Positions 11,141 through 19,561 of a stretch of DNA of 27,900 nucleotides are shown one piece after another. The position numbers and the translations under genes are program-made. The DNA is from a virus. Under the pieces are notes generated by a model, which saw only the letters and a list, made by a program, of their open reading frames with translations, ran no database searches and had not been told where the DNA came from. The stretch is from positions 1 through 27,900 of the IMG/VR virus record IMGVR_UViG_3300044998_000766; one strand, written 5' to 3'. Position 1 is the stretch's first letter. Each line of letters starts with the position of its first letter.

Positions 11141-11722
11141 ATGCCCACGGTCAATCTCGATGAGATGGCTAGGGTGCTCCGCGTGTCCCTTCCTACCCTC
11201 CGTGCGTGGATCAGGCGGCACCCCGACTTCCCCGTCGTGGCTGAGGGGCGCAACGGGCTCCCCTGGGAACTCGATCCCGAGGCGGTCATCGCATTCGTCC
11301 GCCGTAAGAAGGATGAGGAGGCTGCCAGGCAAGCGGAGCGCGATGACCTTCTTGCCCAGATCAGCCTGCCGATCGAGGATCTGGTGCCGGCCGAGAACCG
11401 TGGTCTCACGGCGGCCGAGCGGCTCAAGCTCGCGCAGGCGATGCGCGTGGAGGATGAGGTCGCGAAGCAGCGCGCCTTCCTCGTCCAGACTTCCGAGATG
11501 CGTGCCCGCCTCACGGATGCCTGGGGGCCGCTGAACCAGTTCCTTCAGTCGCTGCCCGGCCAGCTTGGCCGCCGCCATAACCTGCCCGATGCAGTCGTCC
11601 GCGACATGCGCCGGGCCATAGAGACGCAGCAGCGGGAGCTGCACCGGCGCTTGGTGGATCTGCTCGATCCCGGTGCCGCAGCGCCGCCGCACGAGGAAGA
11701 GGAGCATGCCGCAACCGCCTGA
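11141..11722 (+). CDS. Terminase small subunit, Nu1-like
   Basis: 193 aa. The N-terminal 55 residues are a MerR-like/Nu1 helix-turn-helix (NLDEMARVLRVSLPTLRAWI, then RRHPDFPVVAEGRNGLPWEL, then DPEAVIAFVRR). They are followed by a long charged helix and a conserved middle (LTAAERLKLAQAMRVEDEVA), as in the Nu1/DUF1441 family. Nu1 proteins recognise cos DNA and bring the large subunit to it. Start at 11141 follows AGGTGAGG; a longer frame from 11072 would begin inside the AT-richer leader. It overlaps the large-subunit gene by 17 bp. Confidence 0.9.
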   Translation: MPTVNLDEMARVLRVSLPTLRAWIRRHPDFPVVAEGRNGLPWELDPEAVIAFVRRKKDEEAARQAERDDLLAQISLPIEDLVPAENRGLTAAERLKLAQAMRVEDEVAKQRAFLVQTSEMRARLTDAWGPLNQFLQSLPGQLGRRHNLPDAVVRDMRRAIETQQRELHRRLVDLLDPGAAAPPHEEEEHAATA

Positions 11723-13832
11723 CCCGGCGCGCTTCGCCTATGCCGATGCGCGGCGCATCCTGCGCGAAACGCTGGATGCGCTGCTTCCGCCGCGGCGCAT
11801 GTCGGTCGCCGATCACGCGGCGCTGCATCGCTGGGTGAAGTCCCCGGTCGGCGCGCACATGGAGCGATGGGATCATCGCACCGCGCCCTACCTTCGCGAG
11901 CCGATGGAGTGGCTATCCTCGGACGATTACGACACGGTCGCGATCGTCGGGCCTGGTGCTTGCGGCAAGACGATGCTGGCCGAGAACTGGCTGCTCTACA
12001 GCATCGACGCCGACCCGGCGGACCTGCTGTGGTATATGCAGACCGACCCGGCCACCGAGGCCTATGTGAAGGGCCGGATCGAGCCGATGCTCGAGGCGCA
12101 TGAGCGCCTGATCGGCGACCGGCGCCACGGCCGCGACAGCGTGGCCTTCAAGCGGTTCCGCGGCATGCGGGCGGAGTTCCTGACCTTCACGGCCTCCGCG
12201 CTGGTCAACAAGCACGTCGCGCGCATCGTTGCGGACGAGATCGACAACTACGACGAGAGCCTGGGCGACCCGCTGGCGCTGCTGAACCCGCGTCGCCAGG
12301 CCGCCGGGGCGGATTCGAAGCTGCTGCTGATCAGCCATCCCGACCGTGGCGCCCCGCCGGACGCCCCGCGGGCGCGGCAGCGCGGCATCATGGCGGTCTA
12401 CGCCGACAGCACGCGCTGCACCTGGTGGTGGCGCTGCCCGCATTGCGGTGCCTACTCGTCGCCGCATCCCGGCACGGCGCGGCGCATGGTGCTCGACTGG
12501 CCGCAGGACGCGCCGCTCGACGTGATCCAGCGGGAAGCGCGGCTGGTATGTCCGGCCAATGGCTGCCTGATCGAGGACGGCGAGCGCCACGCCATGAACC
12601 TCACCGGCAAGTGGGTCGGGGCGGGCGAGACGATCGACGAGGGCGGCCGGATCGAAGGCGAGCGCATCAGGACCCGCACCGCCGGGGCCTGGATTCTCGG
12701 CGTCATGTCGCCCTTCACGAAGGACGGCATCGGCGGCCTGGCCCGCGCCCGTGCCGCGGCCGAGCGGGCGGCAGAACTGGGCGAGATCGAGGGCCTGCGC
12801 CAGGTCATGGTGAAGAGCTGGGGCGAGCCCTACGCCCCGCCCGCCCGGCTCGGCAGCGTGGATGCCGCCGTTCTGGCCGAGCGCGCGGAAGAGGGGCTGC
12901 GGCTCGGCTTCGTGCCGGATGGGGTGCGCTTCCTGACCGCCTGGGCGGACGCGCAGGGCAGCCGGTTCGAGGTGCTGGTCCGCGGATGGGGGCCGGGCGG
13001 CGAATCCTGGGTCGTTGATCACCAGGTGATCCCTGCCGAGCCGGCGACGAACCCGGATGACTGGGATGCGCTGATCGAGCGGCTGACCGAGGGCGCATTC
13101 CCCCTTGCCGACGGCAGCGGGCGCGTGATGCGGCTGCGCGGCGCCGGCTTCGATGCCTACGGCCAGCCGGGCGTGACGGAGCAGGCCTATGCGGCCTGGC
13201 TCCGCGCCCGCAAGGCCGGGAAGGTGAAGCGCCTGGGCGTGGTGGAACACCGCGACGTGTGGTCCCTGGTGCCGACCAAGGGCGCGCCGGGGCGAGCGGC
13301 GCCGCGCATCCAGGTGGTCTATCCGAACAGCCAGCGGAAGGACCGCCGCGCGACCGCGCGGGGGCAGGCGCCGCTGCTGCTGTTCAACGCGAACGGGGCG
13401 AAGGACGCGCTGGCAGCGCAGCTCGCGGTCGCCCCGCCATCGGTGGGTGCCGTGCATATCCCGCGCGGGCTGCTGAGCCCGGCGGGGCCGCCGCACGACT
13501 TCCTCGAGCAGCTCTTGGCCGAGGCCCGCAACCCGACCACCGGGGCGTGGGAGAAGGTGGAGAAGGCCCGGCGCAACGAGGCGCTGGACCTGATGGTGGG
13601 CTGCGAGGTGGTGGCGCGGCTGCACGGGCTGCACCGGATCGACTGGGAGGCGCCGCCGGCCTGGGCGTCGCGGTGGGAGAGCAACAGCGCCGTCGCGCCG
13701 GCCTCCGCCGCAGAGGATGCGCGCGATCTGGCGCCGCCGCCGGCCGCCGTGGTGGCGGCGGTGCCGCAGCGCCCGGCAACGGTGGCGATGCGCGGGCGCG
13801 GGGTGATCGGTATGGGCCGCAGGCTCGGTTGA
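11706..13832 (+). CDS. Terminase large subunit, GpA family
   Basis: 708 aa, close to lambda gpA in length. Walker A VGPGACGKTM (81-90) and Walker B VARIVADEID (171-180) form the packaging ATPase. The C-terminal part from about residue 410 (FLTAWADAQGSRFEVLVRGW) starts the RNase H-like nuclease domain that cuts cos. A Cys cluster in between (CTWWWRCPHCG, and CPANGC further on) is usual for the GpA family. The protein translocates DNA into the prohead with the Nu1-like partner. The final 60 residues are Ala/Pro rich. The start is the ATG at 11706, just after AGGAAGAGGAG. Confidence 0.95.
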   Translation: MPQPPDPARFAYADARRILRETLDALLPPRRMSVADHAALHRWVKSPVGAHMERWDHRTAPYLREPMEWLSSDDYDTVAIVGPGACGKTMLAENWLLYSIDADPADLLWYMQTDPATEAYVKGRIEPMLEAHERLIGDRRHGRDSVAFKRFRGMRAEFLTFTASALVNKHVARIVADEIDNYDESLGDPLALLNPRRQAAGADSKLLLISHPDRGAPPDAPRARQRGIMAVYADSTRCTWWWRCPHCGAYSSPHPGTARRMVLDWPQDAPLDVIQREARLVCPANGCLIEDGERHAMNLTGKWVGAGETIDEGGRIEGERIRTRTAGAWILGVMSPFTKDGIGGLARARAAAERAAELGEIEGLRQVMVKSWGEPYAPPARLGSVDAAVLAERAEEGLRLGFVPDGVRFLTAWADAQGSRFEVLVRGWGPGGESWVVDHQVIPAEPATNPDDWDALIERLTEGAFPLADGSGRVMRLRGAGFDAYGQPGVTEQAYAAWLRARKAGKVKRLGVVEHRDVWSLVPTKGAPGRAAPRIQVVYPNSQRKDRRATARGQAPLLLFNANGAKDALAAQLAVAPPSVGAVHIPRGLLSPAGPPHDFLEQLLAEARNPTTGAWEKVEKARRNEALDLMVGCEVVARLHGLHRIDWEAPPAWASRWESNSAVAPASAAEDARDLAPPPAAVVAAVPQRPATVAMRGRGVIGMGRRLG

Positions 13833-13845
13833 GGGGACGATCGGC

Positions 13846-14067
13846 ATGGATGCGGTTCTGGCCTGGGCGCTCGCGCAGGCAGCTGGCACGCGCTGGCGCG
13901 AGCTGGCCGAGGCGTATGTCAGCGGCGCCACCCGCGTGACCTTCGAGGGCCGAACGGTCGAATACCGCAGCCGTGCGGACATGGAGGCGATCCTGCGCGC
14001 CGGTTTCAATGCCGAGAACCCGCAGGCGCGGCGCGGCCCGCGCATCTCGCTGGGCGCCGGCCGATGA
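13846..14067 (+). CDS. gpW-like head-tail joining protein
   Basis: 73 aa, near the 68 aa of lambda gpW. Pattern: an N-terminal helix (WALAQAAGTRWRELAEAYVS), a beta hairpin (ATRVTFEGRTVEYRS) and a helix (RADMEAILRAGF), the alpha-beta-alpha order of gpW. It sits between terminase and portal, as in lambda, and its stop overlaps the portal ATG as ATGA. gpW closes the DNA-filled head below the portal and provides the tail docking site. Confidence 0.8.
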   Translation: MDAVLAWALAQAAGTRWRELAEAYVSGATRVTFEGRTVEYRSRADMEAILRAGFNAENPQARRGPRISLGAGR

Positions 14068-15683
14068 ACCTCATCGACCGCGCGATCGGCTTCATCTCCC
14101 CGGTGCGGCAGGTGGAGCGCGCGCGGGCGCGCCTGCAACTGCGCCGCATCGAGGTGGCCGCCTCGGCCATGTCGGGATACGAGGCGGCGAAGCGCGAGCG
14201 CGCGGCGCTGCGCTACTTCAGCGCGAGCCCCCGCACGGCGGACGAGGATGTCCTGCCGGGGCTCGATGCCCTGCGCGCGCGCTCGCGGCAGATGATGATG
14301 AACGCGCCCATCGCCCGCGGGGCGGTGCAGACGGCGGTGACGAACGTGGTCGGTGCCGGCCTCCGCGTCTCGGCGCAGCCTGATCGCGCCGCACTGCGCA
14401 CCCTGGCGAGCGTGTCGGAGATCCAGGTCGGCGCGTTCGAGGATGCGGCGCAGCGCGAATGGCGGCTGTTCAACAGGAAGGAGCACGCCGACATCCACGC
14501 CCGGCTGTCCTTCCGCCGCATGCAGGACCTGGTGTTCCGCTCGGTGCTGGTCTCGGGCGACTGCTTCGTTGCGGTCGTGCAGGCCCGCAAGGGCACGCCT
14601 TTCGACTTCGCGCTTCAGGTGATCGAGGCGGACCGCGTCTGCAACCCGAACTACCGCAGCGACACCGAGACCCTGGCCGGCGGCATCGAATACGACGATG
14701 CGGGGACGCCGGTCGCGATCCATGTGGCGGAGATCCCGCGCGGCGGCGGCGCGAAGCGCAACTGGCGGCGCCTGCCGATGCGCGCGCCGGATGGCGCGCC
14801 CCGCGTGCTGCACCTGATGCAGCAGGAGAGGATCGGCCAGAGCCGTGGCGTGCCCTATCTCGCGCCGGTCATCGGGCCGCTGAAGGATCTCGACCGATAC
14901 AGCGAGGCGGAACTGACGGCCGCGGTCCTGAACGCCTCCATCGCCATCGTCTCGCAGAATGCCGACGGCGCCGCCGACATTGCCGAGAATGCGGCCCGCA
15001 CCGGGCAGGCGCAGCCGGGCTTCCTGCGGGCGAACATCGAGTTCGAGCCCGGCATGGTGCTCGAAGGCTTCGCGCCGAACGAGGGCCCGAAGTCCTTCGC
15101 CGCCGACCGACCGAATGCGGGCTTCGATCCCTTCGTCCAGGCGGTGCTGCGGCAGGTGGGCGTCGCGCTCGAACTGCCGTTCGAGGTGCTGGTGAAGCAC
15201 TTCACTGCCTCCTACTCGGCCGCGCGCGCGGCGCTGCTTCAGGCGTGGTCGTTCTTCCGCGTCCGCCGCGAATGGCTCGCCGAGGAACTGTGCCAGCCGG
15301 TCTATGAGCTGGTGCTGCGCAACGCGATCCTGCGCGGCCGGGTCGCGGCGCCGGGTTTCCTCGAGGATGCCGCCATGCGGGCCGCGTGGTCCGCGACGCG
15401 ATGGACCGGCCCCTCCATGGGCCAGATCCAGCCGCAGACGGAAATCCGTGCGGCGCGGGAGGCGGTCGAGGCTCGCTTCGCCTCCCGCACCCGCATCGCC
15501 GCCGAGATATTCGGCGACGACTGGGAAGCGGTGGAGGACGAGCTCGCCTGGGAAGACGAGCGCATCGGAGGCGCGCGGCCGGGGGACCCGCTCACCGGGC
15601 GCGGCGCGCCGCCGCCGGTCGAGCAGCCATCCGATGCCGGCGACGCCGAGGACGAGACCGAGCAGGAAAGGAACGCCGCATGA
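14064..15683 (+). CDS. Portal protein, lambda gpB family
   Basis: 539 aa, matching the usual about 530 aa. Family signs: MNLIDRAIGFISPVRQVERA at the start, RARSRQMMMNAPIARGAVQT, NVVGAGLRVSAQPD, a Val-Leu-Val-Ser-Gly-Asp-Cys-Phe segment, IEADRVCNPNY, GGIEYDDAGTPVAIHV, the PYLAPVIGPLKDLDRYSEAE block and SYSAARAALLQAWSFFRVRR. It forms the dodecameric ring at the head vertex for DNA entry and exit. ATGA overlaps link it to the joiner and to the protease. The C-terminus is acidic. Confidence 0.95.
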   Translation: MNLIDRAIGFISPVRQVERARARLQLRRIEVAASAMSGYEAAKRERAALRYFSASPRTADEDVLPGLDALRARSRQMMMNAPIARGAVQTAVTNVVGAGLRVSAQPDRAALRTLASVSEIQVGAFEDAAQREWRLFNRKEHADIHARLSFRRMQDLVFRSVLVSGDCFVAVVQARKGTPFDFALQVIEADRVCNPNYRSDTETLAGGIEYDDAGTPVAIHVAEIPRGGGAKRNWRRLPMRAPDGAPRVLHLMQQERIGQSRGVPYLAPVIGPLKDLDRYSEAELTAAVLNASIAIVSQNADGAADIAENAARTGQAQPGFLRANIEFEPGMVLEGFAPNEGPKSFAADRPNAGFDPFVQAVLRQVGVALELPFEVLVKHFTASYSAARAALLQAWSFFRVRREWLAEELCQPVYELVLRNAILRGRVAAPGFLEDAAMRAAWSATRWTGPSMGQIQPQTEIRAAREAVEARFASRTRIAAEIFGDDWEAVEDELAWEDERIGGARPGDPLTGRGAPPPVEQPSDAGDAEDETEQERNAA

Positions 15684-17104
15684 GCGCGCGCCTTGCGGAG
15701 CGGATCGCCAGCGTGCCCTGGCTGATCCTCGAGCCGGCCTTCCAGTCCCTCCTTGAGATCGCCAGCCGCGAGACGCCGGACCCGGACAACCTCGAGGCCT
15801 GGAAGGCCCTGCTCGCGCCCGCGCCAATGGCGGTGGACCTGCGCGCATCCTCCCCGCTGCCGGGTGCGCGGCGCGCCCAGCTTCGCGACGGCGTGGCGAT
15901 CATCCGCATCAGCGGCCCCATCTTCCGCCATGCCGGTCTGTTCACCGAGCTTTCGGGTGCCACTGCGCTTGCCGATGTGGCGCTCGATCTCGGCCTCGCG
16001 CGGGATGACGGGCGGGTGAAGGCCATCCTTCTCGCCGTGGACAGCCCCGGCGGGGAGGCGACCGGCGTCGGGGACGCGGCGGAAGCCATCCGGGCGGCTG
16101 CGGCCATCAAGCCCGTCGCGGCGCATGTCGAGGGCGTCGCGGCCTCGGCGGCCTTCTGGCTGGCCGCGGGGGCGAGCGAGATCGTGGCGGCGCCCGAGGC
16201 CTTCGTCGGCTCCATCGGCGTCGTCATGCGCATGACCGACACCCGCGAGCGGGATGCCCGCAGCGGCGTGCGCGCGCACCAGTTCGTGTCGAGCCAGACG
16301 CCGGGCAAGCGCCCGGACCCCGCGACGGACGATGGCCGGCGGCAGATCCAGCGCCTGGTAGACAGCCTGGCCGGCGAGTTCGTCGCCGCCGCCGCGCGCC
16401 TGCGGGGGATGGAGGAGGACGCCCTTCTCGCCGCCACCCATGGCGGCGGGCTGGTGATCGGGCGGGAGGCGCTGGCCTCCGGCCTGGTCGATCGCCTCGG
16501 CAGCTTCGAGGAAACCCTGGCCCGCCTGGCCGCCGGCGCGGTGCCGCTGGCCGCAAGCAACCCGTCGCCTGGGCCGCGACGGCTGAAGGAGAACGTGACC
16601 ATGACCAATCCCGCGCCCGCGCCGCAGGCCGAGGCCGAGACCCAGGCGCCCGCGCCCGCGCCCGCCGCCGCGAGCCAGCCGGCCGCGCCCGTCGCCGCTG
16701 CGGCGGAAGGCGGCGCCACCGACCCGCAGGCGGCCGAGCGCGCGCGCTGCGCGGCCATCCTCGCCGCCCAGAAGCCCGGCTTCCAGCAGCTCGCCTCGCT
16801 CGCCATCGCGCAGGGCTGGTCGCCGCAGGTCTTCGCCCAGGCGCAGGATGCCTCGGCCGCCGCGGTGGCGGAGGCGACGCGCGCGGCGCAGGCGCAGGCC
16901 TTCGCGGCCAGCATGCCGGCCCCGGTCGCCGGCGCGGCCGAGCAGCCCGAGGCGTCCGCGCTGCCTGTCGAGCAGCGGGCCAAGGCCGAATGGGACAAGG
17001 ACGCCAGGCTGCGCGCCGAGTTCGGCAACGACTTCAAGTCCTACCTCGCCTTCGCGAAGGCGCAGGACGGCAAGGTCGTGAAGCTCATCTCCCGCCCCGC
17101 CTGA
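15680..17104 (+). CDS. S49 family capsid maturation protease with C-terminal scaffold
   Basis: 474 aa. N-terminal part (about 1-300) is a ClpP-fold S49 protease like lambda gpC: VAIIRISGPIF (72-82), ILLAVDSPGGEATG (116-129), the nucleophile Ser156 in EGVAASAAFWLAAG, GSIGVV (177-182), and the likely general base Lys210 in QTPGKRPDP. It cleaves scaffold and itself in the prohead. The C-terminal about 167 residues are an Ala/Pro/Gln linker followed by a helical scaffold-like part ending with KAEWDKDARLRAEFGNDFKS. ATGA overlap with the portal. A nested start at 16601 probably yields the scaffold alone. Confidence 0.93.
   Translation: MSARLAERIASVPWLILEPAFQSLLEIASRETPDPDNLEAWKALLAPAPMAVDLRASSPLPGARRAQLRDGVAIIRISGPIFRHAGLFTELSGATALADVALDLGLARDDGRVKAILLAVDSPGGEATGVGDAAEAIRAAAAIKPVAAHVEGVAASAAFWLAAGASEIVAAPEAFVGSIGVVMRMTDTRERDARSGVRAHQFVSSQTPGKRPDPATDDGRRQIQRLVDSLAGEFVAAAARLRGMEEDALLAATHGGGLVIGREALASGLVDRLGSFEETLARLAAGAVPLAASNPSPGPRRLKENVTMTNPAPAPQAEAETQAPAPAPAAASQPAAPVAAAAEGGATDPQAAERARCAAILAAQKPGFQQLASLAIAQGWSPQVFAQAQDASAAAVAEATRAAQAQAFAASMPAPVAGAAEQPEASALPVEQRAKAEWDKDARLRAEFGNDFKSYLAFAKAQDGKVVKLISRPA
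16601..17104 (+). CDS. Nested in-frame scaffold protein (Nu3-like)
   Basis: 167 aa. In-frame start ATG at 16601 is preceded by AAGGAGA (16586-16592) with 8-nt spacing, exactly where the protease domain ends. The product would be the Ala/Pro/Gln-rich linker plus the helical C-terminal domain. In lambda, scaffold Nu3 is made from an internal start within C in the same way. The ribosome site plus domain boundary support it, but there is no direct evidence of use. Confidence 0.6.
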   Translation: MTNPAPAPQAEAETQAPAPAPAAASQPAAPVAAAAEGGATDPQAAERARCAAILAAQKPGFQQLASLAIAQGWSPQVFAQAQDASAAAVAEATRAAQAQAFAASMPAPVAGAAEQPEASALPVEQRAKAEWDKDARLRAEFGNDFKSYLAFAKAQDGKVVKLISRPA

Positions 17105-17114
17105 TCATCCAGCC

Positions 17115-17138
17115 GCGCGGGCCGGGTGCCGGCCGCGC
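17115..17138 (+). terminator. GC-rich hairpin between scaffold and decoration genes
   Basis: GCGC(G)GGCCGG (17115-17125) pairs with CCGGCCGCGC (17129-17138) around a GTG loop, with one bulged base. No T run follows. It may partly terminate or process the mRNA to set the dose of capsid protein. Confidence 0.35.
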
Positions 17139-17166
17139 CATCGTTCCATCCTGAAGGAGACCAGCC

Positions 17167-17559
17167 ATGGCGCAGCTCGCCGCCAACCTGCAGCGCACCT
17201 ACGTGCTCGGCGACGAGGCCGAGTATCCCGCCTCCACCGGCGCCGTCTATGAGGGCAGCGCGGTCGGCCTCACCTCCGGCTACGCCCGCCAGCTCGTCGC
17301 CGGGGACCCCTTCGTCGGCTTCGCCGTGCAGGGCTGCCCCGCCAGCGGCGCGAACGGCACCAACACCGTGACCGTGAAGCTGGAAGGCCGCGTGATCGTG
17401 CCCATCTCGGGCATCGCGCTGACGAACGTGAACGCCCCGGTCTATGCCAGCGACGGCAACACCTTCACCCTCACGCAGTCCACGAACACGCTGATCGGCA
17501 AGGTCGTGCGCGTCGCCGGCACGAACCTCGCCGAGGTCGAGTTCAAGGCCGGCGCCTGA
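17167..17559 (+). CDS. Capsid cement (decoration) protein, DUF2190-like
   Basis: 130 aa. A strongly beta-rich protein with alternating small and hydrophobic residues (GAVYEGSAVGLTSGYARQLV; TNTVTVKLEGRVIVPISGIA; NTLIGKVVRVAGTNLAEVEF), typical of DUF2190 capsid cement proteins. These bind the outside of the expanded head and stabilise it. It lies between protease/scaffold and major capsid protein, the usual site. AAGGAGA precedes the ATG, and the gene ends in tandem stops (TGA TAG). Confidence 0.8.
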   Translation: MAQLAANLQRTYVLGDEAEYPASTGAVYEGSAVGLTSGYARQLVAGDPFVGFAVQGCPASGANGTNTVTVKLEGRVIVPISGIALTNVNAPVYASDGNTFTLTQSTNTLIGKVVRVAGTNLAEVEFKAGA

Positions 17560-17640
17560 TAGCGCCGCTTCCCGACATCTCCGCGCGCCGGCCTCCGCGC
17601 CGGTCCTCTTCCAACCATCCGCTGAAAGGAACACCGGAAC

Positions 17641-18597
17641 ATGTCCGGCACCGTCACCGGCGCGCTCGGCAGCCGCGCCATCATCGGCCGCTTCTACCGC
17701 ACCCTCGAGGAGACGCAGGTCGCCTCCTGGGTCGGCGGCCTCGCCATGCCGATCGAGAGCAACCAGGAGAGCGAGGAATACAAGTGGCTCGGCATGGCGC
17801 CGGCGCTGCGCGAATGGGCCGGCGGGCGGCAGGCCAAGGGCTTCCGCGACAACGGCCTGGTGGTGAAGAACAAGGTGTTCGAGGCGACGCTGCGCGTCAG
17901 CCTCGACGACCTGCGCCGCGACAAGACCGGCCAGATCATGGTTCGCGTGGACGAGCTCGCGGCCCGTGCGGCGCTGCATCCGGCGAAGCTGATCTCGACC
18001 CTGATCAACGGCGGCGAGAGCGGCCTCTGCTACGACGGGCAGTTCTTCTTCGACACCGACCACGCCGAGGGCGACAGCGGCACGCAGTCCAACTCCATCG
18101 TCTATGACATCAGCGACGGCGGCACCGGCGGCACGCCCACCGTGCCGACGCCGCTGACCATCCAGCGCGCGGTGATGGCCGCCGTGTCGCAGATGATGGG
18201 CTTCAAGGACGACCAGGGCGAGCCGATGAACGAGACGGCGAGCCAGTTCATCTGCATGGTGCCGCCGAGCTACATGGGCGCCACCACCACGGCGCTGTCC
18301 TCGCGCATGCTGGCGAACACCGAGGACAACCCGCTCGCGGGCGGTGCCGGCGGCTTCACCGTGGTGCCGGTGATCAACCCGCGCTTGACCTGGACCACGA
18401 AGCTCGCGGTCTTCCGCGCCGACGGGCGCGTGAAGCCCTTCATCTGGCAGGAGGAGGAAGGCACCCGCGTCGCCGCGGTCGCCGAGGGGTCCGAGCTCGA
18501 GTTCAACAACCGCGAGCACCACTACGGCGTGACCCGCATCTGCAACGCGGCCTACGGCTACTGGCAGCACGCCTGCCTCGTCACGCTGCAGGCCTGA
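17641..18597 (+). CDS. Major capsid protein, Mu gpT-like
   Basis: 318 aa. Matches the Mu major head subunit gpT family: a Leu-Glu-Glu-Thr start region, WLGMAPALREWAGGRQAKGF, a Lys-Asn-Lys-Val-Phe-Glu-Ala segment, RVSLDDLRRDKTGQIMVRVD, ELAARAALHPAKLISTLING, LCYDGQFFFDTDHAEGDSGT, and a C-terminal ending in NREHHYGVTRICNAAYGYW. It has the HK97-like capsid fold by family. Mu gpT pairs with a Mu-type portal, but here the portal, protease and terminase are lambda-like, so the head module is a mosaic. AAAGGAAC precedes the ATG. Confidence 0.93.
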   Translation: MSGTVTGALGSRAIIGRFYRTLEETQVASWVGGLAMPIESNQESEEYKWLGMAPALREWAGGRQAKGFRDNGLVVKNKVFEATLRVSLDDLRRDKTGQIMVRVDELAARAALHPAKLISTLINGGESGLCYDGQFFFDTDHAEGDSGTQSNSIVYDISDGGTGGTPTVPTPLTIQRAVMAAVSQMMGFKDDQGEPMNETASQFICMVPPSYMGATTTALSSRMLANTEDNPLAGGAGGFTVVPVINPRLTWTTKLAVFRADGRVKPFIWQEEEGTRVAAVAEGSELEFNNREHHYGVTRICNAAYGYWQHACLVTLQA

Positions 18598-18601
18598 CGC
18601 C

Positions 18602-18934
18602 ATGGTGGATTTCGACCGGCTGGTAAACGCCGCCGTGGCGCGGAGCTTCGCGCGGCCGGTCGAGTTCCGCCGGGGCGCGCAGCCGCCCATCCAGGCGCGC
18701 GGGGTGTTCCACCGCCAGCACCTCGCGCTCGCCATGCCCGACGGCGCCGAGGTCTCGGCCATGCAGGCGAGCCTCTCCGTCCGCCTTTCCGATCTGCCGC
18801 CGGGCTACGTCCCGCAGCAGGGGGACGAGGTGACGATCGGCGCCGACCGCTGGCTGGTGCAGGACCCGCAGCCGGACGCCGAGGGCATGATGCGCCTGGT
18901 GCTCTCGGCCTACCAGGAATGGCCGGGCCCATGA
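18602..18934 (+). CDS. Head-tail joining protein (FII-like)
   Basis: 110 aa. The N-terminal helix (DFDRLVNAAVARSFARPVEF) is followed by a beta-rich part (ARGVFHRQHLALAMP; VSAMQASLSVRLSDLPPGYV; DEVTIGADRWLVQDPQPDAE; MMRLVLSAYQ), the pattern of phage head-tail attachment proteins such as lambda FII. It would bind the neck below gpW. It follows the major capsid gene by 4 bp and overlaps the next gene as ATGA. Confidence 0.8.
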   Translation: MVDFDRLVNAAVARSFARPVEFRRGAQPPIQARGVFHRQHLALAMPDGAEVSAMQASLSVRLSDLPPGYVPQQGDEVTIGADRWLVQDPQPDAEGMMRLVLSAYQEWPGP

Positions 18935-19548
18935 GCGGCCTCACCCGCGCCCAGCTTCGCGCCGCGGTGGTCGAGGGCCTGCGCACCGGCGTCCCCGGCC
19001 TCGGCGGGCGGGTCTTCCCGCTGCGGGCCTGGCCGTTGCAGATGGCGCAGATGCCGGCCGCGCTGGTCTATGACCGCGCCATCAGGCGCAGCACGCTCGC
19101 GCGCGCGCTTGCCGCACCCACCTACCGCACGCTGGTCAGCTTCGTGCTGGTGCTGCGCGCCGAGGGCGCGAGCGAGGCCGAGGTCACCGCCGCGCTCGAT
19201 GCGTTGTCCGAGGGTGCCGAGGCCGCGCTGCTCACCTCGCCCGCCTTCATGGCGCTGGCCGAGGAGATCCCGGACATCGCGACCGAGCGCGAGATCCAGG
19301 CCGATGCCGAGCGGGTGATCGGCCAGGACGCGGTGCAGTTCGACATGCAGTTCACCGAGGTGTTCGACCCGGCCGGGCTGCCGCCCTTCACCGAGGCGCG
19401 GCTGACGCTCGACACGACCGACCCCTTCGACCGCGACGGCCCCTATCCGCCGATCGGCGACTTCCCGCCGCCCGCGCCGCCGCCGCGCCGCAGCGGGCCG
19501 GACGGCCGCGCCGAGGCCGAGATCCGCATCACCTACCCGCAGCCCTGA
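18931..19548 (+). CDS. Tail terminator/completion-like protein
   Basis: 205 aa. The first 150 residues look like an alpha/beta terminator protein: TRAQLRAAVVEGLRTGVPGL, ALVYDRAIRRSTLARALAAP, TYRTLVSFVLVLRAEGASEA, then a helix and VQFDMQFTEV. These resemble lambda gpU/Mu gpK-type tail terminators in arrangement and position (just before the sheath). The C-terminus is Pro-rich. The assignment rests on fold-like pattern and order, not a diagnostic motif. Confidence 0.65.
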   Translation: MSGLTRAQLRAAVVEGLRTGVPGLGGRVFPLRAWPLQMAQMPAALVYDRAIRRSTLARALAAPTYRTLVSFVLVLRAEGASEAEVTAALDALSEGAEAALLTSPAFMALAEEIPDIATEREIQADAERVIGQDAVQFDMQFTEVFDPAGLPPFTEARLTLDTTDPFDRDGPYPPIGDFPPPAPPPRRSGPDGRAEAEIRITYPQP

Positions 19549-19561
19549 GGAGGGAGAGCCC

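Noticed and set aside
11913-15848. A 1311-codon open frame on the minus strand
   Set aside because: It is antisense to terminase, joiner, portal and protease genes that have clear family motifs. Long antisense frames arise from codon bias at this GC content; the peptide is Arg/Gly/His-rich with no domain.
17588-17603. Hairpin between decoration and capsid genes (CCGGC...GCCGG)
   Set aside because: Only 5 bp of stem with a 6-nt loop and no T run; at this GC content such stems are expected by chance.
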